Below, piece by piece: positions 1 through 8,479 of a stretch of 12,802 nucleotides of DNA. A program made the position numbers and the translations under genes. Every line of letters starts with the position of its first letter. Positions within the stretch are counted from its first letter, which is position 1. Source of the stretch: Amoebophrya sp. AT5.2 (lineage: Eukaryota; Sar; Dinophyceae; Syndiniales; Amoebophryaceae). A model generated the notes under the pieces. That model worked only from the letters and a program-made list of their open reading frames with translations, searched no databases and was not told the DNA's origin. The stretch is from positions 1 through 12,802 of the forward strand of contig RXOD01005709.1 in assembly GCA_005223375.1 (NCBI GenBank). The letters run 5' to 3'.

Positions 1-2
1 AG

Positions 3-137
3 AGATTCACGAGCCAGCTTTCTAACGTGGAACAAGACAGCTCCGCGGAGCAGGAGGAGCCAGATCTGGATGTTGCGGGGGGTGGTGATGAAAATGACAA
101 AAGTTCATGTAGCGTACAAAAAATGAAATCCGCATAG
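3..137 (+). CDS. Possible 3' end of an upstream gene (acidic C-terminal tail), partial
   Basis: The frame starting at base 3 is open from the window edge to a TAG at 135-137. It encodes about 44 residues rich in Glu, Asp, Ser and Gln, for example EQEEPDLDV. This is the character of a disordered acidic tail. The other two frames give a Lys/Arg/Met-rich peptide or stop early. No domain is visible and the start lies outside the window. It could be chance open sequence or untranslated RNA. A local duplication overlaps its last codons. Confidence 0.35.
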   Translation, partial: RFTSQLSNVEQDSSAEQEEPDLDVAGGGDENDKSSCSVQKMKSA

Positions 138-171
138 TGTAGAGTAAAATGAAATCCACCTGGCGTAGGGT
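120..171 (+). repeat. Degenerate 26-bp tandem duplication
   Basis: Two adjacent 26-nt units, 120-145 and 146-171, both begin AAAATGAAATCC and end in a GTAG-containing segment (GTGTAGAGT and GCGTAGGGT). The first unit covers the stop codon of the putative upstream reading frame and the second lies just beyond it. It looks like a simple local duplication in the 3' untranslated region. Confidence 0.6.
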
Positions 172-840
172 TGCAGTTCTTTGTCACACCGATTTAGTGG
201 ACCTCTGATGCTGGTCTCTTTAGCTACTTTTTTTTTTTCACTTTCAAAATCAAATGCCCATGCCGTCTCGTCGACTATCGTGACCCTCCCTTAAGAACAC
301 AGTAGCTCGAAATGTCTGAAGATGCCGGGGTGCTGTATTGCTTTGGCGATTCCGATGCAGATGAATGGACTTGATGTCGATCGTGACAGAAGAAACGCAA
401 AGAATCCACGCCACCCGGCGAAAGTGAAATGTATCTTGTATGTTGATTCCTGATAACCACGTGTTGGGTAGATCATCACCTCTGTCGGGCGACGAGGCGG
501 CGTTTTCTGATTGAAAGGCAGCGTAGTTTGCGGAGGAGCTGCTGGCTAGTGACTACATTCTGTTTCTTGGAGGCAGTTGAAGCTCTCTGCTGGACCAGCG
601 AACTAGCCATGCTTGTGGTCCTACATGCTGCGATTGTCTTCCGTGCTGGATTTCGATACTCGGTCTATTCGTGATGGTTTGTGAGGCGGAGCGCGTTCAC
701 CTTATGTACTTCAGTACTTATCTCAAGGTGTTATTAGTAGGGAGTCTATTTTTAGGTGGCCACAAACAAACTATTGGCACTGGTCGAGATAAACATGCAT
801 CGGCAGTAAAATATAAGGCGTTTTACGATTCTGAATAAAT
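138..840. other. Intergenic region upstream of the F-box/SPRY-like gene
   Basis: No convincing gene is seen. Two overlapping minus-strand open frames of about 60 codons (275-479) have no recognisable features. An 11-nt T run lies at 228-238 and a small palindrome (GTACTTCAGTAC) near 704-715. The last 40 bases before the ATG at 841 are AT-rich and are the likely 5' leader. No TATA box or other promoter element could be assigned. Confidence 0.5.
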
Positions 841-3609
841 ATGTCAAGTATGGACCTCCACGATGCGCACGTGCAGTTGGAGCAGTTGGATTTTAGCGGG
901 CTGTCTCACCTGGTCCACGCGCTCAAGGACACTCCCAACCTTTCGTCCTCCAGCCGGGCACGGGTGACGAAGAAGCTGAAGAAATCGCTGCACCTCCTGC
1001 TCAATGAGGAGCCGTCCCTGCGCGCGGTGCTGCTGGCACAGCAGGCCGCCGTTGAGAGTCTGGAGATGGCCGACTACTCCGCGGTCCAGGACGCTACAAC
1101 TACGGTTCCGGGAGTTGGTACCGGACTAGCCGTGCCCGCGGCTGCGCCCGCACGAGCAGAGGACGGGCAAGCGCCAGAAGGGGAAGGAGATCATCTGGCA
1201 GAACAAGAGGCTCCTGCGGAGGTCTCGGTGTTGGAGACCTTCGACTTGTGGGAGCCGATTCTGAACTTCGCACTTGACTGGCCGACGGGGTGGGGGCGGC
1301 TGTCGTGCGTCTGCCGCGCGTGGCGGCGGCTGTGCAGCTCACCGGTCGCCTGGGAGGGCCACCACGTACAGCTGTCGCGCCGCGATATCGTCGGAATCTG
1401 GCCGCCGATCTGCCACCTGGGCGCGGTGTGGGCATCGTGCGAGAGTTTGCGCCTGCCCGACCGTCTCCCCAGCGAGACGGAGGAGATGCTGCTGGCCGGC
1501 TTCGAGCGGCGGCAAGAGGCCTGGGCAGTCGACAACTGCTACCGCCGGGCGACGGAGGCGGCGAAGGCGAAGCGGCGGAGAAAATCTCTGCAGATCAGGC
1601 CCGTCGTCGTACGGCTACCAGATAGAAGCACCTATCATCCGCAAGATGAACATGAAGATCACGGACACCAGCGATCGAAGGGCTGCACCACGCGGCACCA
1701 CCTTGCGGAGGCGTCGCGCGACGAAAGCATCTTCCAGTGGGATTCGACGCTGCACATAACGAGGATCGACGTCGCAAATGAGGACTCGACGTACCCTGCA
1801 GCAGGACGACATCATGCCACTGCTGTTGATAATTGCGAGTCGCATTCCTCCGCGTCGTCGGCGGAGATCCCGACGACGGCCCTGCACCCGCAGTGCGATC
1901 GGTCTCCGGCGCAAGGGATGTCAGAAGATTGTCCTGCTGCGAGTCGCTTTCGGAGCCGGACGACGGATCCGGATCTGGTATTCGAGCTAGACGCCTTGCG
2001 CCAGATGTTTGAGTTACGGCTGAGTGCGATCGACGACGAGGTCCGGTCGAATTATGGCAGTTCTTCGGCAAACGCTCGGGGCCACTCCTCGCGGCGCCGG
2101 CGCCGGAGCTCGCTGTACACGGAGGAGAATTCCGACGAGGAACTCGCGAGCACGTTCGGAAGCACGCGGGGAACTACTACTGCGCAGGCACTCGCTCCAA
2201 ATGCAATCGATCTCGACCAAACCGCCAGTCAGAAGTCGCTCGCACCAGCCGCGAGTCTGACAGCAGGCCATGCGAAACTGTTCGACAGTCTGCTTCTGGC
2301 CTACCTGCACGTGGACGCGGATCTGGAGGGGCTGCCCGAGCTGGACACACCCTTGGTGTCCTTGAAGAGCGTGCCATCGCGGCCCGGGCCAGACGTTGGT
2401 GACGGTCCTCTCGGGGGGATGAGCATGAGCTTGAAACCGGCGGTGACGGCGACGACCTTGACGAAGATCGCCTGCGCCGAGGCAGAGACGCTGGACGTGG
2501 TATCCACGCCGCAGGGAAGAAGTAGTCGTGGGGCACTAGCTGGATCCTTCTCGCCGGCGGCTCGCACGCGGGCGACGAATCGTGAAGTCGAAGTCGATGT
2601 TCTTGGGCCAAACACGGGGACCCTCCACCTTCAACAGAAGCTGCCAACGAGCGATAATGCCGTTCCGACTTTTTCCAGCTTGCTGCTGCGGCGTGCGATG
2701 CCGCAGCTGTTCGGCCGAGGAGCGAATGGTGGCCTGGCCGCCACCTCCGAACAGAAGTTGCTGTTGCCCGTGCAGCTGCGGAACTCCCTGCCGCTGCTCA
2801 CCTCGACGTGGTACGACTTTGAGAACTCCGAGCAGAGCGTGGATCTGCCTTCGCCCCGGCGCGTCACCGCGCGGCGGACGGCCGAGAGCTCCAAGGGCTT
2901 CGGCGTGCTCGTCGGGGCGCAGTACCTGCGGAAACGCACGCTGGGTGTGTTGCAAAGGGCGGTCCTGGGGGCGAGGGAGCAGGGCGGGGACGGGCAGTAC
3001 CTGCAGAGCAACAGAAGTACCGCCACTTTCCACCTCGACGGAAGCGGCGGGTCTGGGCGTTCGTCGGCTACGACGTCGTGTCCGAGAAGCGTCGCTATGC
3101 GCGGAAAGTCGTCGCATTCCGTCCCCGGCAGCCGCAGCCACTCTCCGGCCCCGGCGCCGCATGGGTCTGGACTCTCTGGGCTCGCGATTCCGCCCCTCGC
3201 GGTCGAGTTCGCGGAGTTTCGGCGGTTCCGGCTGTACTTGCAGCAGTGGACCGCGGGTTGCCGGCTCGATATCGGCGTGACGCAGGTGCCGCCGCCGGAT
3301 CAAAAGTCGATCCGGTTTGCGGAGGACCTGCTGGGGTGCTGGATCGTCGAAGCGAGCGGGCTGCTCGTGGGCAGCCACCCGGGCGTGCGGCTGCGGTGCG
3401 AAACCTGGAACGCCGCGACGGGGCTGCAGCAGGGCGACGTCCTCGAATGCCGGATCTACGGAAAGTCGGGGGATCTGGAGCTCCTGGTGAACGGTCAGCG
3501 TCGAGGGTGCTGGGGGGCGAAGATCCGGAAAAGCCCGAAGCTGTACCCAGTGGTGGACCTGTTCGAACACCGGGGGCGGCAGTTAACAGTGGTGCTGCTG
3601 CAAGAGTGA
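841..3609 (+). CDS. F-box-like / SPRY-like domain protein (922 aa, no introns seen)
   Basis: A single 922-residue open frame in GC-rich DNA, with an A at -3 of the chosen ATG. Residues about 130-185 resemble an F-box: a Leu-rich start, then CVCRAWRRLCSSPVAWEGH, matching the family pattern VCRxWRxLxxSPxLW. F-box segments bind Skp1 in SCF ubiquitin ligases. Residues about 789-920 resemble a SPRY domain, with hydrophobic strands, GDVLECRIYG, LELLVNGQRRG and the typical C-terminal KLYPVVDL. SPRY folds bind protein partners. The order F-box then SPRY recalls FBXO45-type substrate adaptors, so a ubiquitin-ligase adaptor role is inferred. The middle (about residues 255-480) is low-complexity, Ser/Arg/His-rich and probably disordered. 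Around 3000-3130 a second frame also looks protein-like, so a frameshift or undetected intron there cannot be excluded. No signal peptide or membrane segment is seen. Confidence 0.72.
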   Translation: MSSMDLHDAHVQLEQLDFSGLSHLVHALKDTPNLSSSSRARVTKKLKKSLHLLLNEEPSLRAVLLAQQAAVESLEMADYSAVQDATTTVPGVGTGLAVPAAAPARAEDGQAPEGEGDHLAEQEAPAEVSVLETFDLWEPILNFALDWPTGWGRLSCVCRAWRRLCSSPVAWEGHHVQLSRRDIVGIWPPICHLGAVWASCESLRLPDRLPSETEEMLLAGFERRQEAWAVDNCYRRATEAAKAKRRRKSLQIRPVVVRLPDRSTYHPQDEHEDHGHQRSKGCTTRHHLAEASRDESIFQWDSTLHITRIDVANEDSTYPAAGRHHATAVDNCESHSSASSAEIPTTALHPQCDRSPAQGMSEDCPAASRFRSRTTDPDLVFELDALRQMFELRLSAIDDEVRSNYGSSSANARGHSSRRRRRSSLYTEENSDEELASTFGSTRGTTTAQALAPNAIDLDQTASQKSLAPAASLTAGHAKLFDSLLLAYLHVDADLEGLPELDTPLVSLKSVPSRPGPDVGDGPLGGMSMSLKPAVTATTLTKIACAEAETLDVVSTPQGRSSRGALAGSFSPAARTRATNREVEVDVLGPNTGTLHLQQKLPTSDNAVPTFSSLLLRRAMPQLFGRGANGGLAATSEQKLLLPVQLRNSLPLLTSTWYDFENSEQSVDLPSPRRVTARRTAESSKGFGVLVGAQYLRKRTLGVLQRAVLGAREQGGDGQYLQSNRSTATFHLDGSGGSGRSSATTSCPRSVAMRGKSSHSVPGSRSHSPAPAPHGSGLSGLAIPPLAVEFAEFRRFRLYLQQWTAGCRLDIGVTQVPPPDQKSIRFAEDLLGCWIVEASGLLVGSHPGVRLRCETWNAATGLQQGDVLECRIYGKSGDLELLVNGQRRGCWGAKIRKSPKLYPVVDLFEHRGRQLTVVLLQE

Positions 3610-3635
3610 AGGTGCAATGGCGCCGGGGAGGCAGA

Positions 3636-3710
3636 CAGCGGCACAGGCGCTGGCGGATCAGACAGCGGCACCGGCACAGCAGCGTCAGCAACACCGGCAG
3701 CGGCACAGGC
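3636..3710 (+). repeat. Three interspersed copies of a 13-bp GC-rich unit
   Basis: CAGCGGCACAGGC occurs at 3636-3648 and 3698-3710. A one-mismatch copy (CAGCGGCACCGGC) lies at 3663-3675. Related GGC/CAGC triplets lie between them. The array begins just after the stop codon of the F-box/SPRY-like gene and is probably untranslated. Confidence 0.7.
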
Positions 3711-3711
3711 A

Positions 3712-3749
3712 GCGTAGCAGGTCGTGCCTCGCGTAGCAGGTCGTGCCTC
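3712..3749 (+). repeat. Perfect 2 x 19-bp tandem duplication
   Basis: GCGTAGCAGGTCGTGCCTC is present twice in a row with no mismatch (3712-3730 and 3731-3749), directly after the 13-bp repeats. It looks like a recent local duplication. No function is evident. Confidence 0.85.
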
Positions 3750-4358
3750 GCGAGCTAATCATGAAGCAAACCGCCAAAAAAGGAGCTGCTGGCCGGCTGT
3801 CCCACTTCCGGAGGTGGTCGCATAGCGTGCGGCGTCCAGCAATGAGGGCGCTGCGCTTCACGTTGGTGGGCCGACGGTTTCTTTCTGGTGTACTATCTGA
3901 TATTGCGGGAAATCAACTACAACTACATTGATTTAGTAGAGGAACCAATTTTTTGCGCACAGCTTTAGACTGCATTTCAGCTGGCCGAGGTGAGGATCGT
4001 CTCGTCCTGCAGGTTCCTGCAGATCGAAAGTGGTGGAAGTTTTCTGCCCCAGAGATGGTCGGTGCCGGTCGATCGCCAGCATCGTAGTAGTTGGCCACAG
4101 GCTTCGATTGCGAGAGAGAATCTGCGACTCCAAAAAATGAGGGAGGGGCCGACCCGAGTAGACGCAACGGCTTTTGACGTTACTCCTATCGAGCGAGTTG
4201 ATTTCTGCGTTTTCGTCGTCTCGGTGCCTTTTCAAGCCATGATCCACGCAGTACACGTCGTGGTTTTTGTCACAGAAGATGGCATTCTTTTGCAAGCCAG
4301 GTCCGCATAGGATAGAAGAAGTGGCGCGTAATATTCCCCGACCGGCTCCGACTCACTA

Positions 4359-4367
4359 TTAAGGAGG
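4359..4367 (+). promoter_or_regulatory. TTAAGGAGG motif in the leader of the IQ-motif gene (speculative)
   Basis: TTAAGGAGG lies about 30 nt before the ATG at 4398. The octamer TAAGGAGG recurs 7 nt before the ATG of the next gene (8465-8472), and a weaker TAAGGCG lies about 20 nt before the ATG at 841. In a eukaryote this cannot be a Shine-Dalgarno site. It may be a leader or initiator element, or chance. Confidence 0.2.
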
Positions 4368-4397
4368 ACTCAAACGCAAACTCGCGGGCGGAGAGAA

Positions 4398-7300
4398 ATG
4401 TCTGCAGACCCGTCCAAGCCATTCGCTGGCGGCTTGGGCGCGAGCGGCAGTCTGGGCCTCATCTCGGACGCAGTCACGCAGATGCCGTCCACCTCATGTG
4501 GATCTCGCATGGAATCTGGCTCCAGCATGCTACTCTCGCCGCGCACCGGCCGCCAGCGGGACCATCTTTTCGACGCCACGGGGTTCCGGCTGCCCATTTT
4601 GAACGTCCTGGAGCCGCCGTCCGGCTCCGGCCTGCCTCGGTTTACTAGGGCTGCGTCAAACCATGCGGCCTTCTACTCCACCCGGGGGGTGCGTTCGCCC
4701 TCTGCGCAGAGGGCGGGCGACGGGGCCGCGCTGTCGCAGTACCTTCTTCCCGCGTCGAGAACGAGGTCCGGGGGGCGAGCCTCTGTGTCGAGGGGGTCGC
4801 TGTCCCCGCAGGAGAAGGAGGCGGCAGGGGGGAGCGCCTCGCGGGACAGCAGCGCAGAAAGACGCCGCCGCCGTCGAGGAACGGATTCGCGCGGGGGAGC
4901 AGGAGAGGACCGCCACGCAGAGGTGCACGCGCTGAAGGAAAAATTTGAGAGGTATAATTGATAAATGGTTCTTCGATCTGGATCAGATGTTATTCGACGT
5001 ACGCGTGGGCGTGCGACTACGATGTTAGTTGTTGTGAATGGAGTCCTTCCTCGTCAGACAACTGCGCAGAGGCCTACATCTCTGGCGATGGAAGTGTTGA
5101 CAGAAGCAAGTGGTCTACCGCTTTGAGTGGTCGATTTCTTTGGCTTCGATCATTTCATCAGCTTGTCGAATAAAATAATAAGCACGTCTGTATCTAAATC
5201 GATGCCTGAACAAAATAAACCTCTCGGTCTCGGCCAGCAACATGAAGTGGATTGCGTCGCAGACGGAGCGGCTTCTCTCAACCTCTCTTCCGGATTCGCA
5301 CGACGTAGCTCTTTTGACAACTGACGGTAGCCAGCATCTTTCCTCGACGAAAGCGGGCGCGTCCACCTCCTACCTGGACCTGCGCGGGCAGTTTGGCAGC
5401 GCGAAGGAGCGGCGGGACTATTTCCGCTTCCACAAGAAGATTGAGCCCAAGCTGATCCCCCTAAAAACGGACACCCTGTGCCCGCAGAAGTACATGCGTT
5501 CGCTGGTGGTGTCGCCGCGGCGGAACGCGGTTATGCGGAACACGAGCAGCGAGTACCTGAACAGCTTCAAACTGCTAAACCGCCGGGAGAAGTTTTTGCG
5601 GCAGGGCGAGGAGCTGGAGGAGCGCATCGCCGTGCGGCAGAAGTGGAAGCGGCAGAGGCAGAGCACGAAAAGGCTTAACGCGATCGAGGGGCTGCGGCGG
5701 AAGGAGCTGCACTACCCGGTGCTGGGGAGCCGGACCTGGCGGCGCGGGTTTGACGAGTTCGCGTGGGAACGGGAATCCATGAGCCGCGCCGACATCTGCG
5801 ACGACGTGCTGAAAAAGCTGATCACCTTCCTCTTCGCTGCCACCTTTCTGGAGAAGTGCGACGCCCTCCGGGAGGACCCGGAGTCAGAGGTCTTTCTCAC
5901 GCAGATCCGGGCGGCGCAGAAAGAAAAACGCAGAATGGAGAGACTGGAAGGGGGGCCGGACACGCAAGTAAGTGCGGCTATTCAAGATCGATAGATAAGT
6001 GCAGCTCCATCTCGGAGAGGTCTCGGATGCCCGACTTTGTCCGATCATACTCTCTGGCCGAGCTTGTGCTGTCCGGCTCTCACTCGGTCCCCCTTTCGAA
6101 GAGTACCTAGATCAAGAGCCTGCGATCGACGGACAATTACAATTTAGTAGAAGTTTTCGAGTCATCTGCTTTCTATGATTAAATCGATGACATAATTATT
6201 AAAAAGAAAAACTCAATCGGTTGTATGGGCGTCCTATCGTTGAAGGGCGTGGTCGATGAAAAATCCGAATTCATCGTCTTCGAATCGGCAGAATTCCGCG
6301 GGTGCGAGCGATCCCCTGCGGCCGCCGGGCGAGTCCACAACGGACGAGGAGGCTTCGAGCGAGCAGGTGCTGAAGCGACAGGTTGCGCGGCTGCAGTATT
6401 TGCGGTTCAAGATGGCGCTGCGCATGGTGGTGCGCAACAAGCGCGGCGTGCGGGAGGCCCGCATCCTGTACGCCGTGATGCAGATGTTCGCGGCGAAGGC
6501 GCGGCACTGGAACACGATCAGGGCGTTTCAGTCTTAAGGGGAGGATCAACCCATTTTCCTGGACATGCCTGGGGTAGTGGTCGTCTTGTGGGGAGTTGGG
6601 TAGTTGGTCTTGTATGATGTGGACCGTGGGCGGCCTGTGGTGTCTTGTATTCTGTCTCGTATTTCGTCTGATATTTTGTCTCGTATTTAGTCCTGTTGTG
6701 CTCCTGCTACGTAGGGGGGAGCACGCATTCCAAATTGAGGGCCACGAGACGCCAAGAATTTGTCTGTGTCGTCTCGTATTTCGTCTGGTATTTTGTCTCG
6801 TAGTTGGTCTCTACTTTACCCGAACGAGCAACACGCCACAAATGCCGCCAAAAATGGGTTTTTCACCCTTCTAACAGTCCTTCTACAAGCGCACCAAGCT
6901 TTTACAAGCGTGGTGGCGCGGTTGCCGGGCTTTGCTGAAGAAGAAGCTCGCCTACTACCTGAAGCGTATCACCAGCTTCGAGATGCGGTACCACCGGCAG
7001 GTGTTCATCGACCGCCACGGGGGCGCGTGCACGCCTCCCTCCGCGCAGATGGTGCGGGCCTTGTTGATTCCGGAGCCCGAGCGGCGCGTGTTCCTTTCAC
7101 TCGAGCTGCGGGCGCGGCGCTACCTGTCCATCACGGCACTGAACCAGTACCGGGCGGACTACCGCGACTACGAGAAGCAGGTGGACCAGTGGCGCGCGCA
7201 GCGGCAGGCGGCGCGGCTGATGGGGAGCGAGGTGGAGATGATGCCCTTCCCGCCCGCGTACCCGATTTGCTACCCGGCGGACAAGGAGCTGCGCGACCTC

Positions 7301-7618
7301 GTCGAGCGGTACATGGCTATCTACATGGCGCGGGCAATGAAAAGGCAAAAGCCGGTGCACGAATTGTCGGACGAGGAAATGCTAAACCTCTTCAACCGAA
7401 ACGTGAAGGAGCTGGCGGAGAAAAAGCCCCCGGTGCACGCGGACGAGGACGACGGCGGAGGCAACCTGGACAGCGCGAACGAAGTCAGCCTGGAAACGCT
7501 GTTCATGGTGCGGCTGCGGCTGGACGAAAGCCCCGCCATCATGGAGGGAGGGATGCTAGTAGCGCCCAGCCAGGAGGTGAAGGGCTTGAAGTACAACACA
7601 CTGGGAAGGGATCTGTAA
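4398..7618 (+). CDS. IQ-motif, coiled-coil basic protein, four exons (predicted 754 aa)
   Basis: Predicted join: 4398-4951, 5238-5967, 6292-6533, 6880-7618 (the last border floats within the repeat CAGTC). All phases agree and the total is 755 codons with the TAA stop. Residues 1-184 are Ser/Gly/Arg-rich and probably disordered. Residues about 295-345 are highly charged (REKFLRQGEELEERIAVRQK) and likely coiled coil. Exon 3 is basic and helical. Residues about 514-530 contain LLQAWWRGCRALLKKK, which fits the IQ calmodulin-binding pattern (I/L/V)QxxxRGxxxx. The C-terminal part is charged and helical with Tyr-rich stretches, ending in an acidic loop (DEDDGG) and a short tail. No signal peptide or membrane segment is seen. 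Binding of calmodulin or a centrin-like light chain is inferred from the motif; cytoskeletal or flagellar work is only a guess. I do not recognise the wider family. Confidence 0.72.
4952..5237 (+). other. Intron 1 of the IQ-motif gene (GT-AG, phase 2)
   Basis: The donor is AG|GTATAA just before an in-frame TGA, and the acceptor is CTCGGTCTCGGCCAG|CAAC after a pyrimidine-rich tract. Joining gives KEKFE-S-N-M-K-W with matching phase. The interior is relatively AT-rich and has stops in the reading frame. If it is not spliced, the upstream frame ends at 4961 and a separate protein could start at the ATG at 5242. Confidence 0.65.
5968..6291 (+). other. Intron 2 of the IQ-motif gene (GT-AG, phase 0)
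   Basis: The donor CAA|GTAAGT is a full consensus. The acceptor is TTCGAATCGGCAG|AATTCC. Both borders are phase 0, joining GGPDTQ to NSAGAS. The interior has stop codons and AT-rich stretches around 6120-6215. No terminal inverted repeats or flanking direct repeats were seen, so this is a conventional intron, unlike the next one. Confidence 0.72.
6534..6874 (+). mobile_element. Introner-like element forming intron 3 of the IQ-motif gene
   Basis: The element starts TTAAGGGG and ends CCCTTCTAA. Its first 24 bases (6534-6557) and the reverse complement of its last 24 (6851-6874) match at 17 positions, including an uninterrupted AACCCATTTT. It is flanked by a perfect 5-bp direct repeat, CAGTC, at 6529-6533 and 6875-6879. 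Removing the element plus one repeat copy (346 nt) joins GCG TTT CAG TCC TTC in frame, linking TIRAFQ to SFYKRTK. No choice of border within the repeat gives GT-AG, and nearby GT and AG pairs break the frame. It carries no open frame for a transposase, so it would be non-autonomous. The TIRs could pair in the pre-mRNA and bring the borders together. Confidence 0.8.
6654..6802 (+). repeat. 32-bp direct repeat inside the intron-3 element
   Basis: Two copies, 6654-6685 and 6771-6802, differ at one base (GTCTGA versus GTCTGG). Both consist of GTCTCGTATTTCGTCT followed by a matching ATTTTGTCTCGTA segment. Shorter relatives (TCTTGTATGATG, TCTTGTATTCTG) lie just upstream. The repeat is entirely within the introner-like element and may be a decayed internal array. 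Confidence 0.8.
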
Positions 7619-8479
7619 AATGAAGATGAGCCCTCATCTACTTCCGAGAAGAAAAACAATAAACGTCGAACACGATGATCACGAACCCTATGAGTATGAG
7701 TGTTCCCGATGCGGCAATCATCGATGCCATGTGATTTCTGAATTTTGTCTGCGAGATTTTGCGCGAAAATGCCGATACAGGCGCATCACTAGATCATGCG
7801 CTGGAGACATGATAGGTTTTGCAGTCATAGCTCATACAAGGTACGCGTACGTATAAATGACAGTCACTTCTGTATATGTCGGTTGTATACTCTCCTTGTA
7901 TTTTCTCTTTTGCTGCAGCCACCCGCTGGACATACTTTGTAAACCGCCCTTGGCTTCTTGTTCCTCAATGAATTGATTTTGTACAAGAACTGGTGGTCAA
8001 AGCAAGTAAAGCAACGCTGGCTTGTGTAGAGGACGTCGGCAACATGCTCGGAATGATCCTTAAAGCAGCTGCAGCGAACTCATCCGTCAAGTGTCCACTC
8101 ACTGTCTCGGAAGAAATTTTGCTTCTTCGGAGAGCTTCCTGTGCGTGGGTCGTACACGTGGGTGTTAGTGACAGGAGAGAGAATTCGACGTCGGACATGC
8201 CATTCGCAGGGGACCACGAGGGCTGGAGCACATTGAAGCTCCAGGTGTGTACTCCTGCTCTTTCTATACGCGTTGCTCGTTCGTCAAATTCAGTCGTGAG
8301 CGCAACAGTAAGAAACTACCCCACGAGGCAGCCCTAACCTCGCCTCCTTCTTGTGCCATCGGACCGGAGTACAACAACTCGGAATTAAGTATCTTTCAAA
8401 CAAGAATGGCGACTGTCATAAGAAATTAGAGGGGTCGTAAGACTGTACCTTCCTCGACGTTAGATAAGGAGGTCAAAAA
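7619..8479. other. Intergenic region between the IQ-motif gene and the next gene
   Basis: About 860 bases with no recognised gene. At 7993-8337 the + strand is open (ATG at 8044), and the same DNA is open on the - strand (8231-7965, ATG near 8199). Neither product resembles a known domain, and third-position composition does not favour either. A CAG|GTGTGT donor-like site occurs at 8243. The 3' end of the IQ-motif transcript and the promoter of the 8480 gene must lie here, but no polyadenylation signal or promoter could be assigned. Confidence 0.45.
8465..8472 (+). promoter_or_regulatory. TAAGGAGG motif just before the 8480 start codon (speculative)
   Basis: The octamer is identical to one in the leader of the IQ-motif gene (4360-4367). 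It lies 7 nt before the ATG, followed by TCAAAAA. The window is eukaryotic, so ribosome-binding in the bacterial sense is not proposed. Confidence 0.2.

Larger units (their letters stand above)
3610..4397. other. Intergenic region between the F-box/SPRY-like gene and the IQ-motif gene
   Basis: The first 150 bases are GC-rich repeats following the TGA of the upstream gene. A 56-codon open frame from an ATG at 3761 to a stop at 3929-3931 is basic and featureless. Open frames on both strands at 3913-4310 have no recognisable motif and mixed third-position composition. I treat the region as 3' untranslated sequence plus the promoter and leader of the gene starting at 4398. Confidence 0.5.

Noticed and set aside
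2536..3570. Long minus-strand open frame (344 codons) under the F-box/SPRY-like gene
   Set aside because: Its product is Arg/Pro-rich without motifs, as expected for the antisense of GC-rich codons; the + strand carries domain-like segments.
3743..3931. Small basic + strand open frame
   Set aside because: It begins in the 19-bp tandem duplication and shows no motif; it is better explained as 3' untranslated sequence.
8465..8472. GGAGG read as a bacterial Shine-Dalgarno site
   Set aside because: Introns and exon structure make the window eukaryotic; the spacing match at one gene is not repeated at the other.
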